From contig OZ024743.1 in NCBI GenBank assembly GCA_964016885.1, positions 77,870,874-77,934,873 of the forward strand: DNA of 64,000 nucleotides, written 5' to 3'. Origin of the DNA: Eledone cirrhosa. Taxonomy: Eukaryota; Mollusca; Cephalopoda; Octopoda; Eledonidae. The notes under the pieces are model-generated. The model had not been told where the DNA came from. It ran no database searches and worked only from the letters and a program-made list of their open reading frames with translations. Position 1 is the stretch's first letter, and every line of letters starts with the position of its first letter. Made by a program: the position numbers and the translations under genes. Positions 43,898 to 55,184 of the stretch are shown one piece after another.

Positions 43898-46556
43898 CGT
43901 AGTGGTGAATGTACCGCCCATCATAACCTAGTTCTCAGCGACTTCACTGTCAGAACTGGACAAACTTGGAAACAGAAGGCAACCTGGAGGAGAAAGATCT
44001 GGAAGCTGAAAGACCCCTCAGCCAGTAACAGATTTAAAGATATTTTACTCGACGCCTATGACAGTAAAGAAGAACAGATACAGACATTCAATGTAAACTA
44101 GCACTGGGTGTTCCTAAAAAATAGCTTACTAAAGGCAACGGATGAGATCTGTGGTTGGACCACAGGCAGGAAGAGAGTGACTTGGTGGTGGAACAATAAG
44201 GTAAATGAGGAAGTTAAAGCAAAGAGACAGGCATGGAAAGAATGGAAGAAGGAGGGAAGAAGGGTACATTACATAGAGACCAGGAGGGAAGCTAGGCGAT
44301 AAGTATACTTAGCTAGAAGGGAAGTGGAGGATAGAAAAGTCAAGCATGTTTTGCAACGTGAGGACCAGAAACAGGTGTTCAAGGTTGCGAGGCATTGTGT
44401 CAGAGAGAATTGTGATGTCATTGGAGAGAAGTGTATCCGGAATGATAAAGGTGAGCTTGCCCTCACAAATGCTGAGAAGAAAGATGGGTGAAAGAGCCAT
44501 TATGAAAGATTACTAAATGAGGAGAATGCATGGGAAAAAAAGACCCTACCCCAAGTAGACCCTATGGAGGGGCCAGCAGTACAAGTCAGCAGCAATGTAG
44601 TAAGTAAGGCAATCAAGGATATGAAGACTGGGAAAGCAACCGGTCCATCGGGTATAGCTGCCGAGATGCTGAAGGCATCTGGGTTGGTAGGTCACACCTT
44701 AACCACACGTATTGTTAACCAGGTAAAACTAGAGGGTGTCATACCAAAGAATTGGTGCAGCAGCATCATTGTAAACTGCTACAAGGGTAAAGGTGATGCA
44801 CTAGATAGAGGAAACTATAGAGATATAATGCTGATGGACCAGGTCATGAAAGTAACGGAAAGAGTTATAGCACAGTTGATTAGGGACCAGGTGAAACTAG
44901 ATGAGATGCAATTTGGGTTTGTGCCAGGAAAATGCACCACTGATGCGGCGCTATTCCTTGTGAGGTAGTTACAGGAAAAGTACCTAGCTAAAAGTAAGCC
45001 GCTCTACCTGGCATTCGTCGATCTGGTGAAAGCCTTTGACAGAGTTCTCCATGCTATAATTTGGTGGGCTCTTAGAAAACTAGGCGTAGATGAATGGCTT
45101 GTGAAGGCTGTACAAGCCATGTATAGGGGAGTAGTCAGAAAAGTTAGGATTAGCAATGACTATAGCGAGGAGTTTAGCATACAGGTTGGTGTCCACCAGG
45201 GCTCTGTTCTTAACCCTCTCCTGTTCATAATAGTTTTGCAGGCAATAACGGAGGAGTTTAAGACAGGATGCCCATGGGAATTTCTGTATGTGGATGACCT
45301 CGCACATATAGCTGAATCTATGGTAGAACTAGAGAAGAAATTCCAAACATGGCAGCAGGAACTAGAAAGAAAGGGTCTTAAAGTCAACCTGACAAAGACT
45401 AAGGTCGTTGTAAGTAGACGAGAAAACAGAACCCAGATCCCCTCAGGGAAATGGCCTTGCTCAGTATGTAGGAAAGGTGTAGGTAGAAACTCCATTCTCT
45501 GCTCCGAATGCAAACAATGGGTACACAAGAGATGTAGTGGAATCTCAGGAAGCTTAACTTAGAATGTAGGCTTCACATGTAGCAGCTGCACTGGGACAGC
45601 AAGCAAGAAACGGCCACAGGAAACAAGCACCACCAAACTCTGGGAGGGCTCTGTAGAAACAGTAGACGGCTTTTGTTACCTAGGTGACCAAATTAGCAGC
45701 GGAGGTGGGTGTTCGGAAAGTACAATAACTAGGGTAAGAACGGGATGGAAGAAGTTCAGGGAGCTACTGCCACTGCTAGCTGCAAAAGGCTTTTCCCTCA
45801 AAATGAAAGGTAAACTGTATGATGCGTGTATATGAACAGCAATGTTACATGGTAGTGAGACCTGGGCGCTGTCTGTAGAAGACTAGCATAGATTAGAAAG
45901 AAACGAAGCTTGCATGCTCCGATGGATATGTAATAGTAATATACGCGAACGACAAAGCATAAACGAATTGAGAGAGAGACTGAGCATAAGAGGAATCAAA
46001 TGCTGTGTGCAGGAGAGGAGATTGCATTGGTATGGATATGTGATGTGTATGAAGGATGATAGCTGCATAAAAAGATGCAGAGCACTAGAAGTCGATGGAA
46101 GCCGCGGAGTAGGGAGACCCAAGAAGACCTGGAATGAGGTGATAAAAGCCGACCTTTCCCAATTGCACCTCTCAAAGGTGATAACACACGACCGCGACCT
46201 CTGACTTCATGCAGTAATACAGAAGACCCGACTTCCCACAGGAACAAACCGAGGCTGAAGCATATAGACAATATTCCCCCATCCCCTCCCACTGCAAAAT
46301 GGTCGTGGAGGTGCCACGGAAAAAGAGCACCCAGCCCACACTATAAAGTGGACGTGTAGGCGCCATGGAAAAAAAGCACCCAGCACACACTGTAAATGAG
46401 GCTGGTGTTAAGAAGGGCATCCAGCTGTAGAAATCAAGCCAGAACCAGTTCCTGTATGAGCAAGACAAGATCAGCCGACCTGACACTACGCACAACAGGA
46501 CAACCCGTTTTATCCATGCTAGCGTGGAAGAACAGACGTAAAAAGGTGATGATGAT
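43898..46556 (+). pseudogene. LINE copy with APE-type endonuclease end, RT, PHD-like finger and 3' tail
   Basis: The reading starts at the endonuclease end (GECTAHHNLVLSDF), then WRRKIWKLKD and WWWNNKVNEEVKAKRQAW. RT follows: GKATGPSGIAAEMLKASG, NWCSSIIVNCYKGKGD, QFGFVPGKCTTDA, LAFVDLVKAFD, VGVHQGSVLNPLLF and catalytic FLYVDDLAHIAES, then GLKVNLTKTKVV. Directly after RT is a C4HC3 finger (CSVCRKGVGRNSILCSEC, WVHKRC, CSSC), then the C-terminal domain (LYDACI, LRWICNSNIRERQSINELRE). About eight in-frame stops (for example 44099, 44300, 44966, 45560, 45885 and 46202) make it dead. The tail has two 48-bp units and ends in (ATG)n at 46545-46560. Confidence 0.88.
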
Positions 46557-46575
46557 GATGATATATATGTAGATA

Positions 46576-46763
46576 GTCTGCTCCATCCAAAGCTTGACCA
46601 CTTCTTGCACTTTATGTCTGTTCCTTCCTGACATGAGATCTCAAATAGCTTTTGAGTTCTGAAAGCCTGTGAAAGACCCATCCACAAACCATACAATGAT
46701 GTCTCATTTCATTCATGTTTCCACTTTGGGTTTGCTTATTGTGTTTGTTCAAATGTCACTTCA

Positions 46764-46770
<7 letters not shown>
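46576..46770. repeat. Dispersed repeat, copy 1
   Basis: About 195 bp nearly identical to 58572-58766 (GTCTGCTCCAT ... AAATGTCACTTCAATATA). No coding signal. It begins the duplicated segment that is continued at 47086, 48181 and their partners. Confidence 0.9.
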
Positions 46771-46794
<24 letters not shown>

Positions 46795-46862
46795 TTCCTG
46801 ATTATTACTGGAATTCTATAAGAATCCAACATTTATAATTTTCAACAGACAAAGGCGAGTGC

Positions 46863-46899
46863 TAAGCTCTGATGATTGCCAACAGTATGAAACAGCTTA
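46863..46899 (+). ncRNA. Degenerate hammerhead-like motif
   Basis: TAAGCT (46863-46868), CTGATGA, 13 bases, GAAA, C, AGCTTA (46894-46899). Helix I (TAAGCT/AGCTTA) is perfect, but helix III is reduced to one base and stem II is weak, so cleavage is unlikely. Both core boxes and the complementary arms are in the right order. Confidence 0.35.
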
Positions 46900-47130
46900 T
46901 CTCCCTTTGTTTGTTGAAAAGAGAAGTAAGCGACATAGTCACTACTTTAAAACAATAGCGTAAGGTCTTCAAAATATTTTTAATTAAGCATACAGTATAT
47001 TGCCAAATATACTATATATATACATTCATGTATACATCGCCATTTCAGAGCACCAATTCTAATATATATATATATATATATATATACTGATTAGGGATTG
47101 AATTAATTTATATGAGATGCAGTTATATAT

Positions 47131-48114
47131 ATCATCATCATCATCATCGTTTAACGTCCGTGTTCCACGCTTGCATGGGTTTGGACGGGGTTGTCCCACT
47201 TGAGGCAAGAGTGATTATCTTGCTCGCATAGGACTATCTGGTGGGTTTTCTACAGCTGGATGCCCTTCCTAACACCAACCACATTTACAGTGTGGGGCTG
47301 GGAGGTTTTTACTGTGTTGCCTACACGGCCACATTACAGCGTGGACTGTGTGTTTTTTTTACGTGACACCTCCACGATCTCATTTGTTTCGGCCTGGATG
47401 TTGTGGCACCAACATAACTTTACATTGAAAGGGGTGGTGTGGATGGGGTGGGGGTGGTGGGACGGGGGTGTATTTTGTTAGAGATGCCTACTGACTGTAG
47501 TAGGTTTTACTTTGTGTTTAGGTGAGGCGGGTCTTCTCTATTACTGAGTACCGCCAAAGGTCTCGGTCCAGTGACATTGTCTTGGTGAGGTGTAAGTGTG
47601 TGAGGTCGGAATTTATCAGCTCGTCCCAGGTTTTTCTGGGTCTGCCTATTCCGTGGCTACCGTCTATCTTTATTGCCCTGCACTTTGTTATACAGCTATC
47701 GTCCTTCATGCGCATCACGTGACCATACCAACGTAGCCTTCTCTTGAGTAAACAACATCTGATCCCTCTTATTTCTAATTTTTTCCTTAGTTCGTTTATG
47801 CTTTGCCGTTCACGTATATTACTATTACACATCCAGCGGAACATGCAAGCTTCGTTTCTCTCTAATCTGCGTATATCCTCTGCACACAATGCCCAGGTTT
47901 CACTGCCATGCAACATTGCTGTTCGTATGCAGGCATCGTACAACCTGCCTTTCATTTTTAGGGAGAACCCTTTAGCGGCTAATAGTGGTATAAGCTCTCT
48001 GAACTTTTTCCATCCAGTTCTGACTCTAGCTACTGTACTTTCAGAGCACCCTCCCCCACTGCTGATTTTGTCACTCAGGTAACGGAAGCTGTCCACTATT
48101 TCTATAGAACCCTC

Positions 48115-48118
<4 letters not shown>
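47131..48118 (-). mobile_element. 5'-truncated LINE, intact C-terminal frame
   Basis: The minus-strand frame 47518-48168 gives VDSFRYLSDKISSGGG, SESTVARVRTGWKKFREL, MKGRLYDACIRTAMLHGSET, LERNEACMFRWMCNSN and GIGRPRKTWDELI without a stop. It reaches further upstream than the copy at 31140 and is cut just after the PHD-like finger. The 3' part (47131-47515) has two diverged 48-bp units and an (ATC)n end. It is flanked by AT repeats that hide any target duplication. Confidence 0.85.
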
Positions 48119-48145
<27 letters not shown>

Positions 48146-48180
48146 GGTAAAACATTGATGTAATTCAATTCGAGAACTCA

Positions 48181-48797
48181 ACAGGGGAACAGGCATTCGC
48201 TTCATGAATATCGTGTTTGTCCGTTCCCTTGTCACATCAATTTTGGAATACCTCCTGATTGTAACCTTATCATGTAAGAAGCTGTCTGATGAGATCATGG
48301 CACTGGGTACTACGCAGAATCGCTTGGCCACTGTCGTCATCAAAATATGTATTACGCCCTTATCAATAAAGGACTTTGACATCTAAACTACTTTGTATTT
48401 CCTTATTCTCTCTCTCTATATATAAATAAAAGTTATCAAGGAAAAAGGACAGCAGAACAATACTTTACAATGATGATGGATATTAATTTAATGCTTGATA
48501 TAGGAATAAAGGCAATGTTTGGACATTAGTCTTTCATTGGAGGATAAAATGAAAGAGGGAAAAAGAAATAGGATAGAGTGACTGTTGTGAACACAAAGTC
48601 CCTCCTTAGTAGTTAGCAACCTTATAGTCTGGGCTAGAAGAACCCAGCAACAAGAGTTCCTGAAAGATATCCTACTGAAGACGACAAATGAAATCTGCAG
48701 TTGGAAAATATCTATCGGAGGAAGGAGAATGTCTTGGTGGTGGAACAGTAAGGTAGATGAGACAATTAAGGCCAAAAGATAGGTTTGGAAGAACTAA
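48181..48797 (+). repeat. Duplicated segment containing a LINE 5' piece, copy 1
   Basis: It matches 59639-60428 throughout: ACAGGGGAACAGGCATTCGC, GTGTTTGTCCGTTCC, GACTTTGACATCTAAACTAC, then the LINE endonuclease end and WWWNSKVDETIKAKR. Relative to the other copy it lacks 30 bp after CAAAGTCCCTCC (48601) and about 143 bp at 48644, a deletion between two AGGAGT/AGAGT repeats. Confidence 0.85.
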
Positions 48798-48799
48798 TA

Positions 48800-49690
48800 A
48801 AGATCTTTCTCTCCCTTATTAAGAAGCATTTCCCCTGAGCACATAAATATAATAAAATGTTTAATAGAAATACCATTAAAATATCTTACTCCACGACTCC
48901 TAACTTTGCACATAACATCATAACATCACTGCTTCAAATTTAGCTAAATTACCTAGGGCGTTTTGGAGCAAAGGGGCGTTTGAAGTTTTGTGGGGTGCTA
49001 AGGGGGCACTGGAAGGCTATTTACTTAGGTAAGTTTTATAAGCCATATTCGTACGTCTCTGAGACAGCCAGTATGAATGCATTTGAACGAAGAAAACGAA
49101 GAAAATTAATAAAAGAAGCTTGTCAACGAATTCCCTAGGGAAATAAACGAAAGAAATCAAAGAAAATGAGCATATTTGCATGTTCAACTTTGACTACAGC
49201 TACAAAAACAACAGAAACGACGGAAAAAGAAGCAGGGGATGAAAGGTGTGGGTGTATACTTACAATCATTCACACACATGCATACGTACATACATACATA
49301 CTTACATACATACATGGTGGCTGCCAACTCGTTTTCGAGTACGGCCACTACTTTATATCCATGTAGGAGAACTCCTACCGATGCGCTGAACGAGTGTGAC
49401 TTTTTAGTCCAGCCAGCGACTTGAAAACTCTGGTACAAACACTACACTTGTGACAATTATTGACAAATAGTGCTGGGCCCATGGTACCATGTGACGACAA
49501 GTGCAGAGAGATCTCCAGATATAAAGCAATGCCTGTGCCGTAGAGCTTTTATAGTGAGCAAAGGCACTGCACAAAGCCAGTCCCACTCTCTTAACCAAGA
49601 TGATATTTACCAAAAAGAAGAACAAGTCAACATCATTGGATACCATCAGGGTTACAGAATTCTAGGAGAAGGAAAACTCTGATATAACAT
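48800..49690. other. Unclassified repeat-like sequence
   Basis: GGAGCAAAGGGGCGTTTGAA and GGGGGCACTGGAAGG (48970-49015) resemble 33525-33560. The part 49180-49685 has short CATA repeats and an open frame of 70 codons without a known family. (CATA)n follows at 49688-49730. Confidence 0.35.
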
Positions 49691-49974
49691 ACATACATAC
49701 ATACATACATACATACATACATACACATATATACACACACAGGCCGGCGTTGGTGTTTGATGAGGTTGAGACCCTGGTCAGCTTTCAGCCAGAGCTGTGG
49801 TATTTAATCTCCCTAGGTAATAAAATCTGGAGGCAAAATTCTCTCCTTGCCAAAAAAAACAAACATAAATCATGTCACCATCCTTACACACTTAAATATA
49901 AATGCATGTATATATATACAAATGTATAACTGCATAGCTATATACATACAGTATCGGAGCCACGACCCTCACCC

Positions 49975-50160
49975 GAGAACAGCTCGACTCTTTTCTATTC
50001 TTCTTCTGCTACTTTTACCCCTCCCTCCACTTCACCACCTTTATCTCCACCACCCACGTTCACTTCTTGGACATCTCCGTCGCCATCAACCCCTCCCATC
50101 ACTCCCTCGTCACCTATACCTTCTTCAAACCTACCGACTCCCACCTCGACTTCATTGTAT
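49975..50160 (+). pseudogene. Penelope-like element RT fragment
   Basis: About 55 codons read [40 protein letters not shown] and DSHLDF. FLDI followed by FFKPTDSH is the same palm/thumb region as FLDIL ... KPTDS in the element at 18.1 kb. It is C-rich, in contrast to its surroundings, and ends in (TA)n at 50160. It belongs to a third PLE family. Confidence 0.75.
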
Positions 50161-50266
50161 ACATAAATATATACAAATATATATATACACATATGTGCAT
50201 ATATATATATATATGCATATATATATATATATATACATACACACACATATATATGTATGTATATTT

Positions 50267-51313
50267 AGCATTTTATCATATTTACCTTATTATATGTGGC
50301 ATATTTAGGTGGTAGCTGCATTATCGATAATTCATCAGAGTCGACTGTAGTGTTGCCGTATATATTTGTGTTGTTGTTGTTGAATTCATCTGTTAATGAG
50401 ATGTCGGCCATGTTTATACCATCAATCTTGTCTGGATATTTATCTCTATTCTCTGAAGTTTCTTGATTTAGTTTCATCTGTTTGAGCCACCTTAATATTT
50501 GTTAAAGTGTTTGTCACATTCTTGAACAATGTACTTTTCTTCGAGACATATAAGGTTTACATATATTCATTTTTCTCTTGGTGTGGTGATCTTAGTTATT
50601 TCTTGTATTAGGTTACGCTTATGTTTTTCTTGATGACTTAATTCTGTGTAAATCTTCTTTTTTATGTTTAGAATTAGTGTTCGTTTTAGCCTATCTGCTT
50701 GCTTTTGGGTAAGTTGTAATCTTCTTACATCAGTGTTGATGGTGCTGGTGTAAACTCGGGACGAGGCACATTCTTTTATGAAGTGTAGTTGTCGAGATGT
50801 TATTGTTTTTCGTAGACAACAGAACATGGTGGTTTTCAGTATCTTGTTAGCCTGGCTAAGGCTTACGATATTTCGTTTCTGAATTTGTTTAGCAAGATTC
50901 TTTATCTGAAAACGTGTGTTGAAATCGATATTGTTATGCTTTGGGAGGGTCATGTTGCCAATAAGAAACACACGCACCAGTTGCTTTCACTCCAATTTAT
51001 TATAAATTAAATTTATAAATTTAAGAAATTATAAATTTCCGGTTGGTTGGTTGGTTCCATAACTGGACGGTTGTTCATATATTGTCAAAGTTCTTTCGTC
51101 ACCCATTCTGTGACCTCTTCAGTGACTGGGGATTCTTTTCTTTGTGTTGTGCCTCTCCTTTGTTCTGTCCTACGCCATCTTGTTTTTGTGTGTGTTGTGT
51201 GCTTAGTTTGCGCATGTGTTACATCCGGGTGTCCGTGTGTGTTTTTATTTGTTTATTTACATGTTACTGGTTGGTTGTTTGTTCTATGTGTGTGTGTGTG
51301 TGTGTTTTCATTT
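50267..51313 (-). repeat. PLE pseudo-LTR, 3' copy
   Basis: This is a direct repeat of 54456-55487 with a few percent difference. On the minus strand it encodes the N-terminal domain of the PLE protein (VFLIGNMTLPKHNNIDFNTR, then QKQADRLKRTLILNIKKKIY) and then MKLNQETSENRDKY. Such partial tandem copies at both ends are usual for PLEs. It carries the hammerhead motif at 51084-51126. Confidence 0.9.
51084..51126 (-). ncRNA. Hammerhead motif in the 3' pseudo-LTR
   Basis: Minus strand: GTCA, CTGAAGA (51116-51122), one extra G, stem II GTCAC/GTGAC, GAAA (51094-51097), GA-AC helix III with CTT as the cleavage triplet, then TGAC pairing with GTCA. Helix I is only 4 bp. Hammerheads in PLE pseudo-LTRs are established (Cervera and De la Pena 2014). 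Confidence 0.5.
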
Positions 51314-51318
51314 TCTCC

Positions 51319-54300
51319 TTAATTGTAAGTTGTGATGTTGCTATTCCATTCATGTTTTCTATTTAATTTTGGTTGGAGTTCATTTATTTTTATTGCCTCT
51401 GTGATTTGTCTAAACATTGCGTCTTTTCTGTGTGTAGATTCTATTTTTATTTCTATGTTCTCTAATTTGCCCTTATGTTCTATTTTAGCATGTTCGTGGA
51501 GTATTGATGATTCTTTTTTAGCTTGAAGTTCTCGCCAGTGTTCATTTAACCGATCTCCTATACTACGAGCTGTCTCACATATGTACACTATATTCTTATC
51601 TTTACATTGTCCTTCAGTATATCTTATGCTATATACTACATTTCTAGTTTTACAGTTTATGCATTTCTTATCTATACAGTCTTTGAAAAGGGTATGTATT
51701 GCTAATAAGTGTTTTTATGGAGGTACCTGGTCTTTCTACTATCTTAATATTAAGTTTATGTTTATCTAGGGCCCTTCTAAATTTGTAAGCTAATTCCCCT
51801 CTAGGGGTTGTATTGATGAACATTACACTCTGGTATTTATTGCTATCATACCATGAGTTTATTCTATTAACCTTATTCCTAGTTCTTTCTATTCTATTCC
51901 AAAATTTGCTCCTATACAAGGGGCAGGTCCCATTTGTATCATTATTTACCATTTTTTTCCATTTTGCTCTGGCTCCTCTATATACTCTGATTTTATCTCT
52001 CTGATTGTAACCAGAGAACTACATACGGTGGATGAAGTGTTGTATGCGTCTCTCTAGTTCTTCGGGGTTGCACATGCTGGACACGTTTCTCATCACCCGT
52101 ACCAAATCCGCAATCAGTATGTTGATTTTGGTGTGATCCGAAAAAACTGAGTTTCGGTGGATCAGATATTTGGAAGTCATGTGTTTGGCATAATGGGAAT
52201 GGAGGATTTGTTTTTTGTTATTAATTGTTTCTACTTTAGGCACTAGGCCAGCAATTACCCAGTACATTACTGGTACTTTATTTTATCGACCCCGTAAGGA
52301 TGAAAGGCAAAGTTAACCTCGGCGGGATTTGAACTCAGACTGTAAAGGGACGCAACTATGCTAGAAAGCATGACGTCCAACCCTCTACCAATACTGCCAA
52401 TTCACCGCCCTTTTTTGTTATTAATGGTCTCTAACCAGAGCTCTGTGTCTAGTACAGGTAATCGATGGTTGGGGTGTTTGCTTGGGTAGTCTATAGTAAC
52501 TCTAATACTCTGGTGGATGGAGTTAGCTATTTGCTGTATTCTTTCCATGGTGTTTTTCTCTAATTCCTGACTGTTCTCTAGTGGGGGTGTTTTTAGTACG
52601 ATGTTTCTATCATCAACGTAGCGGGAGTACATTATCAGGGTTAAGAGGTTGCTGTCTTCTAATTGTTCTTTAAGTTTAAGTTTATTGTCCCACCATACCA
52701 TGAATAGGTTAGCTATGTCACCTGCAATGCTAACTGGCTGCTCCCTCCTCTTGGGCATATGTTTTTCCATTAAATTTGAACATATGTTCCTTAAGGGTTA
52801 ATTTTATACTGGCCCCTACCGCATGTGCAATCATTTTCTTTAGCTCATCGTGGTTTTCGGGGGTCCGTATGGCTCTGGTCCACCCGTTCCATCTTTCTGT
52901 GTAGGTTTTCTTGGCCATTGAGGTAATGGTAGGTGGTCTGCCTCTTGCTGGTCTTGTAGGGCACAGGTTGCCAAGGTCATATGTATCTAGATAATCATTA
53001 CTATAGGTAAGTTTAAGTAGGAGTTCCAGCTCACTGGTATCAATCCCACAGAATTCAACATTGCTCTCACTGATCATTTCTACGCATTTCTCCACAGCAA
53101 AATCCACGTCAATGGATGGATATAGGGACACAACATCCATACTACCTATTATACAGTTTGTTAGGTCCCTAGATCGGTTATTTTCGCTGATTCTGCTGAG
53201 GAGGTCCTCCGTGCTGTCACATATATCTGGGGACATTTCAATGATGGGGCGTATGATCAGGGAGAGGAAGTAGGAAAGTCTGTAGTTACTAGCAATGTTA
53301 GCTCCACAGACTGGCCGTGTTGGTGGTCCTGTGACAGGGTCACTGCTCCTTTTATGGTCTTTTCGAAGCCCATAAAACGCTGGCACGTCATTGTTCCAGG
53401 CCTGGACTGGAAGTTGTTGGCAATCCTTTTATTGGGCTGCATTATGTTTGTCCACATCTTCATATGGGCATTGAGGGTTATCTCCCTATCCTCGTGCTCT
53501 TGTGGTGTTACTTCTCTTGTGTTAGTGATGTGGGTTGCATTGCCTGGATGTAGTTTGATAGACTGTCAACCGACATTCTGCCAGACTTGTCTGTTGGAAA
53601 GCATGCAATCTCTCTATTACGCGAGCGCTGCATCAACTTATGCAAGCCATTTGCAGATTTTTCTCCCAGTCTATTTTGCTTCTTGCTATACTGTTCTATA
53701 ATATTTCTAAGTTTAGGTCTAGCTATACTAAATTGTGCTTCTGTTTGTTCATCGACCTGCGACGGCAATTGCGTACGTTTGTTAAAAGCTAAAGTCGTGG
53801 CGTGGACTCGTCGTAGGTCGAAGGACATATCGGAAGGATTATAAAAAGTAGAATTCCAGGCTGTTGCTTTATGTGTATTATTGCTTTTGTTATTGTTAGT
53901 TGTGTTGTTTCTATTTCTATTTCCACCAATAGCCTCATGGTTGATTCTGTCTCTCATTATTACTCCTGTCTCTTTCCTCTGGCTCATTGTTATTATCTAC
54001 TCTATTTTGTGTCTGTGTGTTCGTCCTGGTTATTTTCTCTGTCTGTATCGATAGTCTCCCTTTTCCTTTCAATCCCATTAACTTCCCTTACTTCTGTGTT
54101 ACTGTCATTACCTGTTTTCTGTGTCTGTGTGTTTGTTAAGATTGTGGTGGTGGTGAGAGGCATAGAATGTGTGTGTGTTGTTGTTGATGTGTGGTGTGTT
54201 GTTGTTTTTGTTGTCTCCGTGTATGTTATTATTGTTGTGTGTGTTGTTGTTATTGTTGTTTGTGTCTGTGTGTCTGTTGTTGTTGTCTCTGAGTATGTTA

Positions 54301-55184
54301 TTATTGTTGATGTGTGTGTTGTTGTTATCGTTGTTTGTGTCTGTGTGTCTATTGTTGTTGGGATGTGTGTTGTATGTGTGTGTGTGTGCGTATGTTGTTA
54401 CTTTTGTTTTTGAGGCTCCAACGTAATTTTGTAAATGATTTTTCTATTTTTGACAAGCATTTTATCATATTTACCTTATTATATGTGGCATATTTAGGTG
54501 GTAGCTCCATTATCGATAATTCATCAGAGTCGACTGTAGTGTTGCCGTATATATTTGTGTTGTTGTTGTTGAATTCATCTGTTAATGAGATGTCGGCCAT
54601 GTTTATACCATCAATCTTGTCTCGATATTTATCTCTATTCTCTGAAGTTTCTTGGTTTAGTTTCATCTGTTTGAGCCACCTTAATTTCTTGTTAAAGTGT
54701 TTGTCACATTCTTGAACAATGTACTTTTCTTCGAGACATATAAGGTTTATATATATTCATTTTTCTCTTGGTATGGTGATCTTAGTTATTTGTATTAGGT
54801 TACGCTTATTTATATTAGGTGACGTTTATGTTTTTCTTGATGACTTAATTCTGTGTAAATCTTCTTTTTTATGTTTAGAATTAGTGTTCGTTTTAGTCTA
54901 TCTGCTTGCTTTTGGGTAAGTTGTAATCTTCTTACATCAGTGTTGATGGTGCTGGTGTAAACTCGGGACGAGGCACATTCTTTTATGAAGTGTAGTTGTC
55001 GAGATGTTATTGTTTTTCGTAGACAACAGAACATGGTGGTTTTCAGTATCTTGTTAGCCTGGCTAAGGCTTACGATATTTCGTTTCTGAATTTGTTTAGC
55101 AAGATTCTTTATCTGAAAACGTGTGTTGAAACCGATATTGTTATGCTTTGGGAGGGTCATGTTGCCAATAAGAAACACATGCAC
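51319..55184 (-). pseudogene. Penelope-like element polyprotein, full length but broken (copy 3)
   Basis: Read from 55184 leftward: an N-terminal domain in the upstream pseudo-LTR (FNTRFQIKNLAKQIQKRN), a spacer swollen by TG/TTG repeats (54170-54400), RVHATTLAFNKRTQLPSQV and FPTDKSGRMSV (53508-53987), then MPAFYGLRKDHK and GPPTRPVCGANIASNYRL. Motif A is MDVVSLYPSIDVDF, motif B SVSIAGDIANLFM, motif C YSRYVDDRNIVL, with LPVLDTELW after it. The nuclease at 51597-51319 has VVYSIRY, VYICETARSIGDRL and LQPKLNRK; the usual YIG is YIC. A SINE interrupts the frame at 52226-52410 and there are further frameshifts near 52750 and 53470. It closely resembles the copy at 38.3 kb and supplies the N-terminal parts that copy lacks. 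Confidence 0.88.
52226..52410 (-). mobile_element. SINE insertion inside the PLE
   Basis: A 185-bp tRNA-derived SINE (B box GAGTTCAAATCCC on the minus strand, body ACGGGGTCGATAAAATAAAG) is bounded by 15-bp target duplications TTTTTTGTTATTAAT at 52211-52225 and 52411-52425. Removing it restores the PLE frame ETINNKK. It inserted after the PLE did. Confidence 0.95.

Noticed and set aside
48287..48300. CTGATGA on the plus strand in the duplicated segment
   Set aside because: No GAAA box or complementary arms within a suitable distance.
50331..50350. CTGATGA on the minus strand in the pseudo-LTR as a hammerhead box
   Set aside because: It is followed by ATTATCGATAAT but no GAAA, and it lies inside the well-conserved coding stretch VDSDELSIM; it is coding by coincidence.
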